Assembly: GCF_005049235.1 (NCBI RefSeq)
Contig: NZ_SUMD01000001.1
Coordinates: forward strand, 1 to 64,000
DNA: 64,000 bases
DNA from: Rhodococcus oryzae
GTDB lineage: Bacteria; Actinomycetota; Actinomycetes; Mycobacteriales; Mycobacteriaceae
Reading direction: 5' to 3'
In this document: positions 1 to 7,413 of the stretch, in pieces
Layout of the letters: each line of letters starts with the position of its first letter
Position numbering within the stretch: the stretch's first letter is position 1
The notes under the pieces: generated by a model
The model's input: the letters and a program-made list of their open reading frames with translations, nothing else
Databases searched by the model: none
What the model was told of the DNA's origin: nothing
Translations under genes and position numbers: made by a program

Positions 1-352
1 CGGCCGGACGCGGTGCCGGCTGCTGGGCGACGGGGGCCGGGGTCGGCGCGGCCGGGGCCGCGGGGGCGACCGGCTGAGCCGGAGCTGCCGGTGCGGGTGC
101 AGCCGGCTTCGGGCCGGGGCGCGGGGCACCGGGCTTCGCCGCGCTGGGCGACGGGGTCTTGGGCTTTGCTGCCTCGGCATCCGCCGACTGTGCGCCGGGG
201 AATGACTCCCTGACACGCCGTGCAACCGGGGCCTCCACGGTGGAGGACGCCGACTTCACGAACTCGCCTTGCTCCTTGAGCCTCGCGAGTAGTTCCTTGC
301 TTGTGACACCGAGTTCTTTAGCCAACTCGTGCACGCGGGCCTTGCCTGCCAC
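1..352 (-). CDS. infB: Translation initiation factor IF-2, N-terminal part (cut by window edge)
   Basis: IF-2 is the GTPase that brings initiator tRNA to the 30S subunit. Only its first ~117 residues are in the window. The start is a GTG at 352-350 with GGAGAG about five bases upstream. The first ~35 residues form the IF2 N-terminal helical module ([10 protein letters not shown], then K-E-L-L-A-R-L-K). A low-complexity Ala/Pro-rich linker follows, as in the long actinobacterial forms of IF-2. It is the last gene seen in the rimP-nusA-ylxR-infB run, its standard position. The G domain lies outside the window. Confidence 0.93.
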   Translation of the reverse strand, partial: MAGKARVHELAKELGVTSKELLARLKEQGEFVKSASSTVEAPVARRVRESFPGAQSADAEAAKPKTPSPSAAKPGAPRPGPKPAAPAPAAPAQPVAPAAPAAPTPAPVAQQPAPRPA

Positions 353-487
353 TGCTCTCCTCACTGAGAGGTCGAGCGCGGCTGGGTGCCCGCACGACCT
401 CGGGTTATCTCCGATGGACGATCATCGCTGGTGCTTCACGGTGTGCTCATGATGTGTTTGCCTGACTTCTCGAGAGGTACTGCTCTG

Positions 488-796
488 TTATGGGAGCGAT
501 TCGATCATGTGATCGAGGGCCGCCGTGTCCAGGCTTCCGGACACTCGCAGTGCTCTGCCGAATGCTCGGCGCTTCTCGGCCTGACTCAGACACTGCGGGT
601 CGGGGTGCAACCAGGCACCTCGCCCCGGGAGTCTGCGTCGCGGGTCGGGCACCAGCGTCCAGCCTTCAGGCTGCACCTCTTGCGCAACGATCCTCAGCAG
701 ATCAGCGGCCAACGCTTGTCTACGGCATCCGATGCATGTGCGGACCGGTTTCCCGGGTTTCGCACGCGCCTGTACCGAAAGCTCACGCTGAGCCAT
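488..796 (-). CDS. ylxR: YlxR family (DUF448) RNA-binding protein
   Basis: A 102-residue basic protein of the YlxR/DUF448 family, found between nusA and infB in many bacteria and thought to bind nucleic acid. The family signature R-T-C-I-G-C-R lies near residues 19-25, and the GRGAW motif typical of the second half is near residues 58-62. It starts at an ATG at 796, 44 bases after the nusA stop, with no strong Shine-Dalgarno. About 135 bases separate it from infB. Length and position are normal for the family. Confidence 0.9.
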   Translation of the reverse strand: MAQRELSVQARAKPGKPVRTCIGCRRQALAADLLRIVAQEVQPEGWTLVPDPRRRLPGRGAWLHPDPQCLSQAEKRRAFGRALRVSGSLDTAALDHMIESLP

Positions 797-840
797 TGAC
801 CACTCTACCGCTGTTCGGGCCAGTTTCCCGCATGCCGCCC

Positions 841-1872
841 CTAGACACGCGAGGAAGCGGGTCCGGCAGGCCGATCCTGGGAGGGTTCGGCGTCACTGCG
901 GATGTCGATTCGCCACCCGGTCAACCGCGCTGCCAGGCGGGCATTTTGCCCTTCCTTGCCGATGGCAAGGGACAACTGGAAATCGGGGACGACCACCCGG
1001 GCAGCACGCGCATCCGCGTCCACGACTGTGACCGACACCACTTTCGACGGGGAGAGTGCGTTTCCGACGAACCGGGCCGGATCCGGGTCGTAATCGATGA
1101 TGTCGATCTTCTCGCCTGCGAGTTCGCTCATCACATTGCGCACCCGCTGACCCATCGGACCGATGCACGCACCCTTGGCGTTGAGACCCTGGACGCGCGA
1201 CTGCACCGCGATCTTCGACCGGTGACCGGCCTCGCGGGCGACGGCGATGATCTCGACCGAGCCGTCCGCGATCTCCGGGACCTCGAGCGCGAACAGCTTG
1301 CGGACGAGGTTCGGATGCGTCCGGGACAGGGTGATCTGCGGGCCACGCTGGCCGCGGGTGACGCCGACCACGTAGCACTTGATCCGCTCGCCGTGCTCGT
1401 AGGTCTCCCCCGGCACCTGCTCGGCGGCCGGGATGATGCCCTCGGCGCCGCTGGTCTCGCTGCCGATGTGCACGACGACCATGCCGCGGGCGTTGGCCCT
1501 GGTGTCGCGCTGGATGACGCCGCCGACGATTTCGCCTTCGTGCGTGGAGAATTCACCGAAGCTGCGCTCGTGCTCGGCGTCGCGCAGACGCTGCAGGATC
1601 ACCTGGCGAGCGGTGGTCGCGGCGATCCGCCCGAAGCCCTCAGGGGTGTCGTCGATCTCTTCGCCGATCATGTTCCCGTCGGCGTCGACGTCATGGGTCA
1701 TGACCCGGACGACACCGGTCTTGGTGTCCACGTCGATCCGCGCGTGCGCGTGGTGGCCCTCGGTGTGCCGGTACGCGGTCAGCAGCGCGGTCTGGATCGC
1801 CGCGATGATGGTGCCTGCGGAGATTCCCTTCTCCACCTCGATCGCGCGCAGCGCGGCAATGTCGATATTCAC
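841..1872 (-). CDS. nusA: Transcription termination/antitermination factor NusA
   Basis: NusA binds RNA polymerase and nascent RNA to control pausing, termination and antitermination. The 343-residue protein has the N-terminal RNAP-binding domain (residues ~1-115), an S1 domain (~120-195), then KH1 and KH2 (~200-325); G-P-M-G-Q-R-V-R and [10 protein letters not shown] are the KH GxxG-type loops. Like mycobacterial NusA it lacks the C-terminal acidic repeats of E. coli. It starts at a GTG at 1872-1870, four bases after the rimP stop, so the two are probably translationally coupled. The C terminus is a short Pro/Ser-rich tail. Confidence 0.96.
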   Translation of the reverse strand: MNIDIAALRAIEVEKGISAGTIIAAIQTALLTAYRHTEGHHAHARIDVDTKTGVVRVMTHDVDADGNMIGEEIDDTPEGFGRIAATTARQVILQRLRDAEHERSFGEFSTHEGEIVGGVIQRDTRANARGMVVVHIGSETSGAEGIIPAAEQVPGETYEHGERIKCYVVGVTRGQRGPQITLSRTHPNLVRKLFALEVPEIADGSVEIIAVAREAGHRSKIAVQSRVQGLNAKGACIGPMGQRVRNVMSELAGEKIDIIDYDPDPARFVGNALSPSKVVSVTVVDADARAARVVVPDFQLSLAIGKEGQNARLAARLTGWRIDIRSDAEPSQDRPAGPASSRV

Positions 1873-1876
1873 TTGT

Positions 1877-2455
1877 CTACCCCTCTACCTCTTCATCAAC
1901 TTCATCAACCTGAAAATCTGTCTCATCGATCTGCGCCGAGGCCACCCGACCCTCGGCCACGCCACCGGCCAGTTCGAGCTCGCGCTCGTTCGGGGGCGAG
2001 AACTCCACCTGCACGACCGCCTTGTCGATGTCAGCGAGCGCGATCTCGCGCACCGACGGACCGCCCTTGCCGGGCAGCACGATCGCGATCACGCCGTCAC
2101 CGAGCAGACCGATGCGACCGGTCACGCTCTCGTCGGCGAGGTCGATCTTGACCTTGCGGCCCCGCGCCCGGCGCCAGTGCCGGTCCTCGGTCAAAGGCCG
2201 GTCGATCCCGGGCGAGGTGACCTCTAGCGTGTAGGGAGCCTCCCCGAATTCGGGTGTCGCGTCGAAGGTCTCGGAGATCGTCCGACTGAGCTCCGCGACG
2301 TCGTCGAGGTCGAGTCCGGTGTCGCTGTCGATCATCACCCGGACCACACTGTGCTTGCCCGCGAGAGTGACCGCCACATCCTCCAGGTCGTATCCCTGGC
2401 GATGAACCAGATCGGAGAGAAGCTCGATCACCCTCTCCTTCGGCGGAACCGGCAT
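1877..2455 (-). CDS. rimP: Ribosome maturation factor RimP
   Basis: RimP is needed for 30S subunit maturation. The 192-residue protein has the N-terminal alpha/beta domain with the hallmark Y[13 protein letters not shown] segment near residues 98-112, followed by the SH3-like C-terminal domain. The last ~40 residues are an acidic tail, as in other actinobacteria. The ATG at 2455 has GGGAG upstream. It is the first gene of the rimP-nusA-ylxR-infB transcription unit and diverges from the lipoprotein gene starting at 2619. The order rimP, divergent Ala-rich lipoprotein, Ala-rich ferritin-like protein is also that of the M. tuberculosis Rv2842c-Rv2844 region. Confidence 0.96.
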   Translation of the reverse strand: MPVPPKERVIELLSDLVHRQGYDLEDVAVTLAGKHSVVRVMIDSDTGLDLDDVAELSRTISETFDATPEFGEAPYTLEVTSPGIDRPLTEDRHWRRARGRKVKIDLADESVTGRIGLLGDGVIAIVLPGKGGPSVREIALADIDKAVVQVEFSPPNERELELAGGVAEGRVASAQIDETDFQVDEVDEEVEG

Positions 2456-2618
2456 CAGTGGAGCTCCCTCGTTCAGTTGTGGTCGGCAGGCCTCGTGTGC
2501 ACAAGTCGGGCGCGCCCGAAATGGTTTCCGGCGCGATGATCAAGGATATCGCGCATTTGACCGCTCCGTGACCAGCCTCGGTCGTCGCGATCGACGGGGC
2601 ACCTGCCAAGATGGTCGA

Positions 2619-3134
2619 GTGCCTGTAGCCGTCACCCCGTCACCGATCTCCCGGCGTTCGGCCTTCCGGATCGCGGGCGCCGCGTCGGTCGGACTGACCG
2701 CGCTCGCGCTGTCCACCGGGTGCACATCCGACTCCTCAGACCGGGACTCCGCCGAACCCGATCCGTTGATCTCCGCGGCGGAATCGGCGCGCAGGGACGC
2801 CGCGACCGCGACCGCCGCGACCGCCCTCGCGCCCGAGCGAGCCGGGGCACTGAGCGTCATCGCGAGCGAGCGCGGCGCGCACGCCGACGCGCTCTCGGCC
2901 GAGGTCGCGCGCGCGGCCGGGGTCGATCCGACCGCGATGCCCTCACCCAGCCCGACGGGCTCCCCCACGGAACCGGCACCGCCCCCACCGACCGTCGACG
3001 AGTTGCGCACCCAGCTGGCCACTTCCCAGCGCGATGCCGCGGGCCTGGCCCGTCGCCTGTCCGGTTACCGGGCCGGCCTACTCGGTTCGATCAGCGCCGC
3101 CATCGCGGCAGAGCAGGCGGTGTTGCTGCTATGA
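2619..3134 (+). CDS. Ala-rich putative Tat/lipoprotein (partner of DUF4439 protein)
   Basis: A 171-residue exported protein of unknown function. Near the N terminus is a twin arginine (S-R-R-S-A-F), a hydrophobic stretch and a lipobox L-S-T-G-C, so it is probably membrane-anchored by lipid on Cys ~35. The mature part is Ala-rich and helical with a Pro/Ser-rich break (residues ~105-125). I chose the GTG at 2619 because it places the signal peptide at the N terminus; an upstream ATG at 2568 would add 17 basic residues. Its stop overlaps the next start (ATGA at 3131-3134). It corresponds in position to M. tuberculosis Rv2843. Confidence 0.75.
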   Translation: MPVAVTPSPISRRSAFRIAGAASVGLTALALSTGCTSDSSDRDSAEPDPLISAAESARRDAATATAATALAPERAGALSVIASERGAHADALSAEVARAAGVDPTAMPSPSPTGSPTEPAPPPPTVDELRTQLATSQRDAAGLARRLSGYRAGLLGSISAAIAAEQAVLLL

Positions 3135-3589
3135 CCTCACCCAGCCCCACATCGTCACTCGGGCCGGAGCAGCAGGCCCTGTCCGATGCGCTGCGCGCCG
3201 AGCACGCCGCCGTCTACGCCTACGGCCTGATCGCCGCCTTCTCGAACCCCGCCCGGATCGGCGACATCACGACCGATGCAGCGGCCCACCGGGCCAGGCG
3301 CGACGCCACCATCGATGCGCTCACCGCCGCCGGGGTCCGTGCGCCCGCGGCCGACTCGGGCTACACCATGCCCTTCCCTGTCGTCGATCCGATCTCCGCG
3401 ATCCAGTTGGCGGCGGCAGTCGAGGCCGATACCGCGGTCGCGTGGCGATCGGTGATCGAGCGGGCCGAGTCCGAGCACACCCGGCAGGCGGCGGTCGACG
3501 CACTGACGGAAACGGCTCTGCGCACGGCGAATTGGCGCGCGATCCTGGGAACGGCACCGCCGACGGTGCCGTTCCCTGGCCAGCCCTGA
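3131..3589 (+). CDS. Ferritin-like DUF4439 protein
   Basis: A 152-residue protein of the DUF4439 ferritin-like family, corresponding in position to M. tuberculosis Rv2844. The family signature is the early segment L-R-A-E-H-A-A-V-Y-A-Y-G (residues ~20-31), where Glu and His are typical of ferritin-like helices, followed by three more predicted helices. Its function is unknown. It starts at an ATG that overlaps the lipoprotein stop by four bases, so the pair is coupled. Its last codons include a perfect 13-bp inverted repeat (3547-3576). It converges with the MFS gene. Confidence 0.78.
   Translation: MTSPSPTSSLGPEQQALSDALRAEHAAVYAYGLIAAFSNPARIGDITTDAAAHRARRDATIDALTAAGVRAPAADSGYTMPFPVVDPISAIQLAAAVEADTAVAWRSVIERAESEHTRQAAVDALTETALRTANWRAILGTAPPTVPFPGQP
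3547..3576. terminator. Perfect 13-bp hairpin at the convergent junction
   Basis: The 13-base arm at 3547-3559 (GGGAACGGCACCG) is the exact reverse complement of 3564-3576, with a four-base CCGA loop. It lies within the last codons of the DUF4439 gene and 25 bases beyond the end of the MFS gene on the other strand, where a two-way terminator would be expected. There is no U tract, as is common in actinobacterial hairpin terminators. Confidence 0.5.
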
Positions 3590-3600
3590 CCGTCCTCCGG

Positions 3601-5034
3601 CTAGACCTGCTGCGCCTGCCGGCTCGGCATGAACAGTGCCGCGATGATGGCGACCCCGACGGCGCCCGCGCCGACGAGCAGCGCCGGCTGCAGTCCCTCC
3701 GCGTAGCCTGCCGGGGTGAGGCTGCCGCCGTTGCCGAGGAACACCGCCGTGAGGATCGCGATGCCGAGCGCCACGCCGATCTCCCGGATGGTGGAGTTCG
3801 CGGAGCTGGCGGTCGCGTGGTCCACCTCCGCCATGTCCGCCAGCACCGCGGTGGCGCTCGGGGCGAAGGTCAGCCCCATGCCGACGCCTGCCATCACGAA
3901 CGCGGGCACCATCTCGCCGTAGGCGGCGCCCGGCTCGAGCAGCTGGGACATCCACACCAGTGACGCCGCCTGCAGGGCGAGACCGGCGATCAGCAGGGGC
4001 CGCAGGCCCACCCGCGGCGCCAGGATGCCCGCGATGGGCGCCACCACCATCGGCGCGGCCGTCCACGGCAGGGTTCGCAGTCCCGCCTCGAAGGGGCTGT
4101 ACCCCATCACGATCTGGAGGTACTGGGCCAGCAGGAACACCGCCCCGAACATGCCTAGCGTGAACGCGAGACCGATGATGTTGGCCATCGAGAAGCTGCG
4201 CGAACGGAACAGCCGCAGCGGCATCACCGGGTTCGACGTCCGCGCCTCGCGGAACACGAACGCGGCGAGCGTGACCACGGAGCCTGCCAGCGCGCCCAGA
4301 ACGCTAACGGAGGTCCAGCCGTCGTCGTTGCCGTGCACGATTCCCCAGACACCGAGGAAGACGCCCGCGCCCGCCAGCACAACGCCGAGGACGTCGAGTC
4401 GCTCACGCCTGCCGCGGGATTCGCTGAGCGCGTAGAGCGCGAGCGGCACCGCGACCAGCGCGACCGGGACGTTGAGCCAGAAGATCGCCTGCCAGGAGAC
4501 GCCGTCGACCACGGCCCCACCGACCACCGGGCCGAGCGCGACGCCGAGGCCGGACACCCCGCCCCAGACACCGATGGCGAGCGCTCGCTTGGAGGCGGGC
4601 ACCGCACCCGCGAGCAGGGTCAGCGACAGCGGCATGATCGCGGCCGCGCCTGCTCCTTGCAGGGCGCGCGAGGCGATCAGCAGCTCCGGCGTGGTGGACA
4701 GCGCGGAGGCGATCGAGGCGACCGTGAACAGCCCGATGCCGAACAGGAACATGCGCCGCCTGCCCCACCGGTCCCCGAGCGTCGCTGCCGAGAGCATCAG
4801 CGTCGCGAAGCACAGCGTGTACGCGTTCATGAACCACTGCAACTGCCCGACCGAGGCACCGAGATCCGCCTGGATCACGGGCAGCGCGCTGGTCATCACC
4901 AGGTTGTCCAGGGTCGCCATGAACATCGGCAGCGAGGCCGCGAGCATCGCCAGCCAGATCGGCACCCGGCGCCCGGCCTGCGTTCGAGGCGGGCTCTCGA
5001 TCAGGACATCGAGTTCATCGGTCGTTGCGGTCAT
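3601..5034 (-). CDS. MFS drug:H+ antiporter, DHA2 (EmrB/QacA) family
   Basis: A 477-residue major facilitator with about 14 predicted membrane segments, the size and topology of the DHA2 (14-TMS) exporters. Visible signatures are the TM1 motif L-D-N-L-V-M-T-S-A-L-P, the antiporter loop G-D-R-W-G-R-R-R and motif C near G-P-V-V-G-G. The substrate cannot be read from sequence. I chose the ATG at 5034 because GAGGAG lies five bases upstream; a GTG at 5040 would overlap that site. It diverges from a TetR gene across an 89-base gap with two direct repeats, the usual repressor-exporter arrangement. It is not EfpA, whose N terminus differs. Confidence 0.9.
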   Translation of the reverse strand: MTATTDELDVLIESPPRTQAGRRVPIWLAMLAASLPMFMATLDNLVMTSALPVIQADLGASVGQLQWFMNAYTLCFATLMLSAATLGDRWGRRRMFLFGIGLFTVASIASALSTTPELLIASRALQGAGAAAIMPLSLTLLAGAVPASKRALAIGVWGGVSGLGVALGPVVGGAVVDGVSWQAIFWLNVPVALVAVPLALYALSESRGRRERLDVLGVVLAGAGVFLGVWGIVHGNDDGWTSVSVLGALAGSVVTLAAFVFREARTSNPVMPLRLFRSRSFSMANIIGLAFTLGMFGAVFLLAQYLQIVMGYSPFEAGLRTLPWTAAPMVVAPIAGILAPRVGLRPLLIAGLALQAASLVWMSQLLEPGAAYGEMVPAFVMAGVGMGLTFAPSATAVLADMAEVDHATASSANSTIREIGVALGIAILTAVFLGNGGSLTPAGYAEGLQPALLVGAGAVGVAIIAALFMPSRQAQQV

Positions 5035-5067
5035 CACCACTCCTCGAAGCGAACATCAGACTTGTAA

Positions 5068-5115
5068 GCATCGAATGATTACTTAAATGAGAACGCTAAG
5101 GCATCGAGTGATAAC
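5068..5115. promoter_or_regulatory. Putative TetR operator: two direct repeats between exporter and repressor
   Basis: GCATCGAATGATTAC at 5068-5082 and GCATCGAGTGATAAC at 5101-5115 match at 13 of 15 positions and are 33 bases apart, i.e. about three helical turns. They fill the short gap between the divergent MFS and TetR genes, where a TetR repressor would control both promoters. The sites are direct rather than palindromic, which is less usual for TetR proteins, so the assignment is tentative. Confidence 0.45.
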
Positions 5116-5123
5116 CTGTCAAC

Positions 5124-5804
5124 ATGGCAGTGCAAGGCGGCTCCGCTGAGTCGACGAAGTCCCCCCGTCCCGCGACCAGGATGAGCGCACCGGAGCGCCG
5201 CGAGCTCGTGCTGGCCGCGGCCTCGCGGGCCTTCGCGCGCGGCGGCTACGCCGGCACCAGCACGGACGCGGTCGCCAAGGAGGCAGGCGTGTCGCAGCCC
5301 TACGTGGTCCGGATGTTCGGCTCCAAGGCCGAACTCTTCCGCGAGGTGTTCGCCCGCGCGCTGACGAGCATCGTGGCGGCCTTCGACGAGGAACTGGACC
5401 GGATCGCGGCCGAGCCGGGCGGCATCGATCCCCAGAGCGAGGATTTCTGGTCCCGGCTCGGGGCCTCGTACGGCGAGCTCGTGTCCGACGGCGACCTGCT
5501 GCTGGTGATGATGCACGGGTTCTCCGCGGGCGGAACCCCCGAGATCGGCGCGCAGGCGCGGGCCGCGATGTCGGAGATCTACACCCAGATCCGGACCCGC
5601 ACCGGGTGCACCCCGGAGGAGGCGCGGGAGTTCATCGCGAAGGGGATGCTGCTCAACGTCCTGCTCGCCATGCAGGCCCCCGAGCATTTCGACGAGGACC
5701 CGGCGCTCGCCGAGCTCTCCGAGTGCGCCTTCGGCCAGACCCTGGACGCCGCGATCTCGGGGACGGCGGCCATCCTGAAAGCCGCCGCGGCCGCTCGGGA
5801 GTAG
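5124..5804 (+). CDS. TetR family transcriptional regulator
   Basis: A 226-residue TetR-type repressor. The HTH lies at about residues 24-70: R-R-E-L-V-L-A-A-A, G-G-Y-A-G-T-S-T-D-A-V-A, then the recognition helix V-S-Q-P-Y-V-V-R-M-F. The rest is the helical ligand and dimer domain. It probably represses the divergent exporter gene and itself. The ATG at 5124 lacks a Shine-Dalgarno; translation may be leaderless or start at an internal ATG (5181) just before the HTH. It may also influence the downstream SnoaL-SDR pair, which lies on the same strand after a 115-base gap. Confidence 0.92.
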   Translation: MAVQGGSAESTKSPRPATRMSAPERRELVLAAASRAFARGGYAGTSTDAVAKEAGVSQPYVVRMFGSKAELFREVFARALTSIVAAFDEELDRIAAEPGGIDPQSEDFWSRLGASYGELVSDGDLLLVMMHGFSAGGTPEIGAQARAAMSEIYTQIRTRTGCTPEEAREFIAKGMLLNVLLAMQAPEHFDEDPALAELSECAFGQTLDAAISGTAAILKAAAAARE

Positions 5805-5919
5805 CTCCCGCGCACGCTCAGCTTTTGCCCGCAGTGTGGGAAGGGTTGCTGCGCGGTGTGACCAGGGCCACCTATCGTCCAGGTCACAGAAGATCAGTGA
5901 CCAGAGAACGGGACACACC

Positions 5920-6420
5920 TTGGACCTCGCGCAACGGATCGCCGCCCTCGAAGAGATCGAAGCGATCAAGAACCTCAAGCACCGATACTGGCGGGCGTGC
6001 GACGGCAAGGACCCGAAGTCCTTCCGCGCCTGCTTCATCCGCTCCGGCGCGAACATCGACTACGGCCGGCTCGGCGCGTTCGACGACATCGAGCCGATGG
6101 CCGAGATCTTCGAGAAGATCGCCCTGCACCGGGTCGGCGGCAAGCACGTCATCCTCGACATGCACCACGGCATGCACCCCGACATCACCATCACGGGCGA
6201 GGGCACCGCGACGGGGCGGTGGACTCTGCGCTTTCGTCAGTTGAACCTGCTCGAGAACACCGAGACCGTCTCGACCGGCGAATACGACGACGAGTACGTG
6301 CTCGAGGACGGCGAGTGGCGCATGTCGAAGTGCCACTTCACCGAGACCTGGTCGCTGACCCGCCCGCTCTCCCCCGACGCCGTGGTGTCCGAGGGCCAGT
6401 TCGCGGGGGTGTCGCAGTGA
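5920..6420 (+). CDS. SnoaL-like / NTF2-fold protein
   Basis: A protein of about 166 residues with the SnoaL-like (NTF2 superfamily) fold: an N-terminal helix pair (E-E-I-E-A-I-K-N-L-K-H-R-Y), then the curved sheet. Family members include dehydratases, isomerases and hydroxylase-like enzymes. The His-rich part (M-H-H-G-M-H-P) could line the pocket, but the reaction cannot be named. A TTG at 5920 is chosen because homology begins there and a GGACA sequence precedes it; the next upstream start (5836) would add residues unlike the family. Its stop overlaps the SDR start by four bases (GTGA), so the two probably act on one substrate. Confidence 0.75.
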   Translation: MDLAQRIAALEEIEAIKNLKHRYWRACDGKDPKSFRACFIRSGANIDYGRLGAFDDIEPMAEIFEKIALHRVGGKHVILDMHHGMHPDITITGEGTATGRWTLRFRQLNLLENTETVSTGEYDDEYVLEDGEWRMSKCHFTETWSLTRPLSPDAVVSEGQFAGVSQ

Positions 6421-7265
6421 ATATTCATGAAGCAACGAGTGAGCGGCGGGTCGCCGTCGTCACCGGTGCCAGCCGCAGCGTCGGCAAGGGCATCGCGCTC
6501 GCCCTCGGCTCGGACGGCTGGACGGTCTATGTCACGGCCCGTGGCGAGGTCGGGACCGACGGCCCGCTCGACGCGACGGCGGCCGAGGTCACCGCGCGCG
6601 GCGGCACCGGGATCGCCGTGCAGTGCGACCACACCGACGACGCGCAGATCGAGGCGCTGTTCGCCCGCATCGCCAACGAGCAGTCCGGACGACTGGACCT
6701 GCTGGTCAACAACGTCTGGGCGCACCCAAAGGGCTTCGCCGGCTTCTCCGACCCGTTCTGGAAGCGTCCCATCAGCGACTGGGACACGCTCATCGGTGTC
6801 GGACTGCGCGCGCACTACGTCGCCAGCGTCGAGGCCGCCAAGCTCATGGTCCCGCGCGGTTCCGGACTCATCGGCAACATCTCATCCTTCGGCACCCGCG
6901 GCTACCTGCACTCGGTGCTGTACGGGATGTCCAAGGCCGGCCTCGACAAGATGGCGGCGGACATGGCGGTCGAACTCAAGGGCACCGGCGTCTCGGCTCT
7001 GTCCTTCTGGCCGGGACTGGTGCGCAACGAGGCGATGCTGGCGAGCGGGATGGAGAGCTTCGCCGGGTTCCCCCTCTCCGAGGCGGAGACCCCCGAGTTC
7101 ATCGGCCGGGTGATCGTCGCCCTCGCCAACGACCCTGAGGTCGGCAAGCTCAGCGGGAGCACCCAGATCACCGCGGAGACCGCGCTCGAGTACGGGATCA
7201 CCGACGTGGACGGCGCCCAGCCGGCCTCGCACCGCGCCGCGTTCGGTGGCGGTCCCCTGTTCTGA
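6417..7265 (+). CDS. Short-chain dehydrogenase/reductase, DHRS1-like
   Basis: A 282-residue classical SDR. The cofactor motif T-G-A-S-R-S-V-G-K-G lies near residues 17-26, N-N-V-W-A-H replaces the usual NNAG, and the catalytic Ser-Tyr-Lys are in I-S-S-F-G and Y-G-M-S-K. The long insert after NNV (A-H-P-K-G-F-A-G-F-S-D-P-F-W) is typical of the DHRS1-like subgroup. It starts at a GTG overlapping the preceding stop (6417-6420). The substrate is unknown. A strong hairpin follows eight bases after the stop. Confidence 0.88.
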   Translation: MNIHEATSERRVAVVTGASRSVGKGIALALGSDGWTVYVTARGEVGTDGPLDATAAEVTARGGTGIAVQCDHTDDAQIEALFARIANEQSGRLDLLVNNVWAHPKGFAGFSDPFWKRPISDWDTLIGVGLRAHYVASVEAAKLMVPRGSGLIGNISSFGTRGYLHSVLYGMSKAGLDKMAADMAVELKGTGVSALSFWPGLVRNEAMLASGMESFAGFPLSEAETPEFIGRVIVALANDPEVGKLSGSTQITAETALEYGITDVDGAQPASHRAAFGGGPLF

Positions 7266-7272
7266 CACCGAC

Positions 7273-7309
7273 GCCACCCAGGGGTGGTGAATCCATCACC
7301 CTGGGTGGC
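7273..7309. promoter_or_regulatory. Operator-like site A of a repeated motif; also a strong hairpin
   Basis: AGGGGTGG (7280-7287), nine bases, then CACCCT (7297-7302): the same motif found upstream of the synthetase operon and the hydrolase gene. The surrounding arms GCCACCCAGG (7273-7282) and CCTGGGTGGC (7300-7309) pair exactly, and the inner bases add six more pairs with one bulged G and an AATC loop. It could therefore also terminate the SDR transcript. The condensation-domain gene starts 105 bases downstream. Confidence 0.5.
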
Positions 7310-7413
7310 GCCCGCCCCACCGCTTGGGGGCCTGTCCGCACCCTCCCCCTCCGACGAGACTTTGAGACCAGAGCAGTTCCCGGTCACCGAAGTCCGAGTC
7401 GAGGGAGAGTTTC

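Noticed and set aside
3601-5034. EfpA, which is near rimP-linked genes in mycobacteria
   Set aside because: The N-terminal motif and length differ from EfpA; it is only a general DHA2 exporter.
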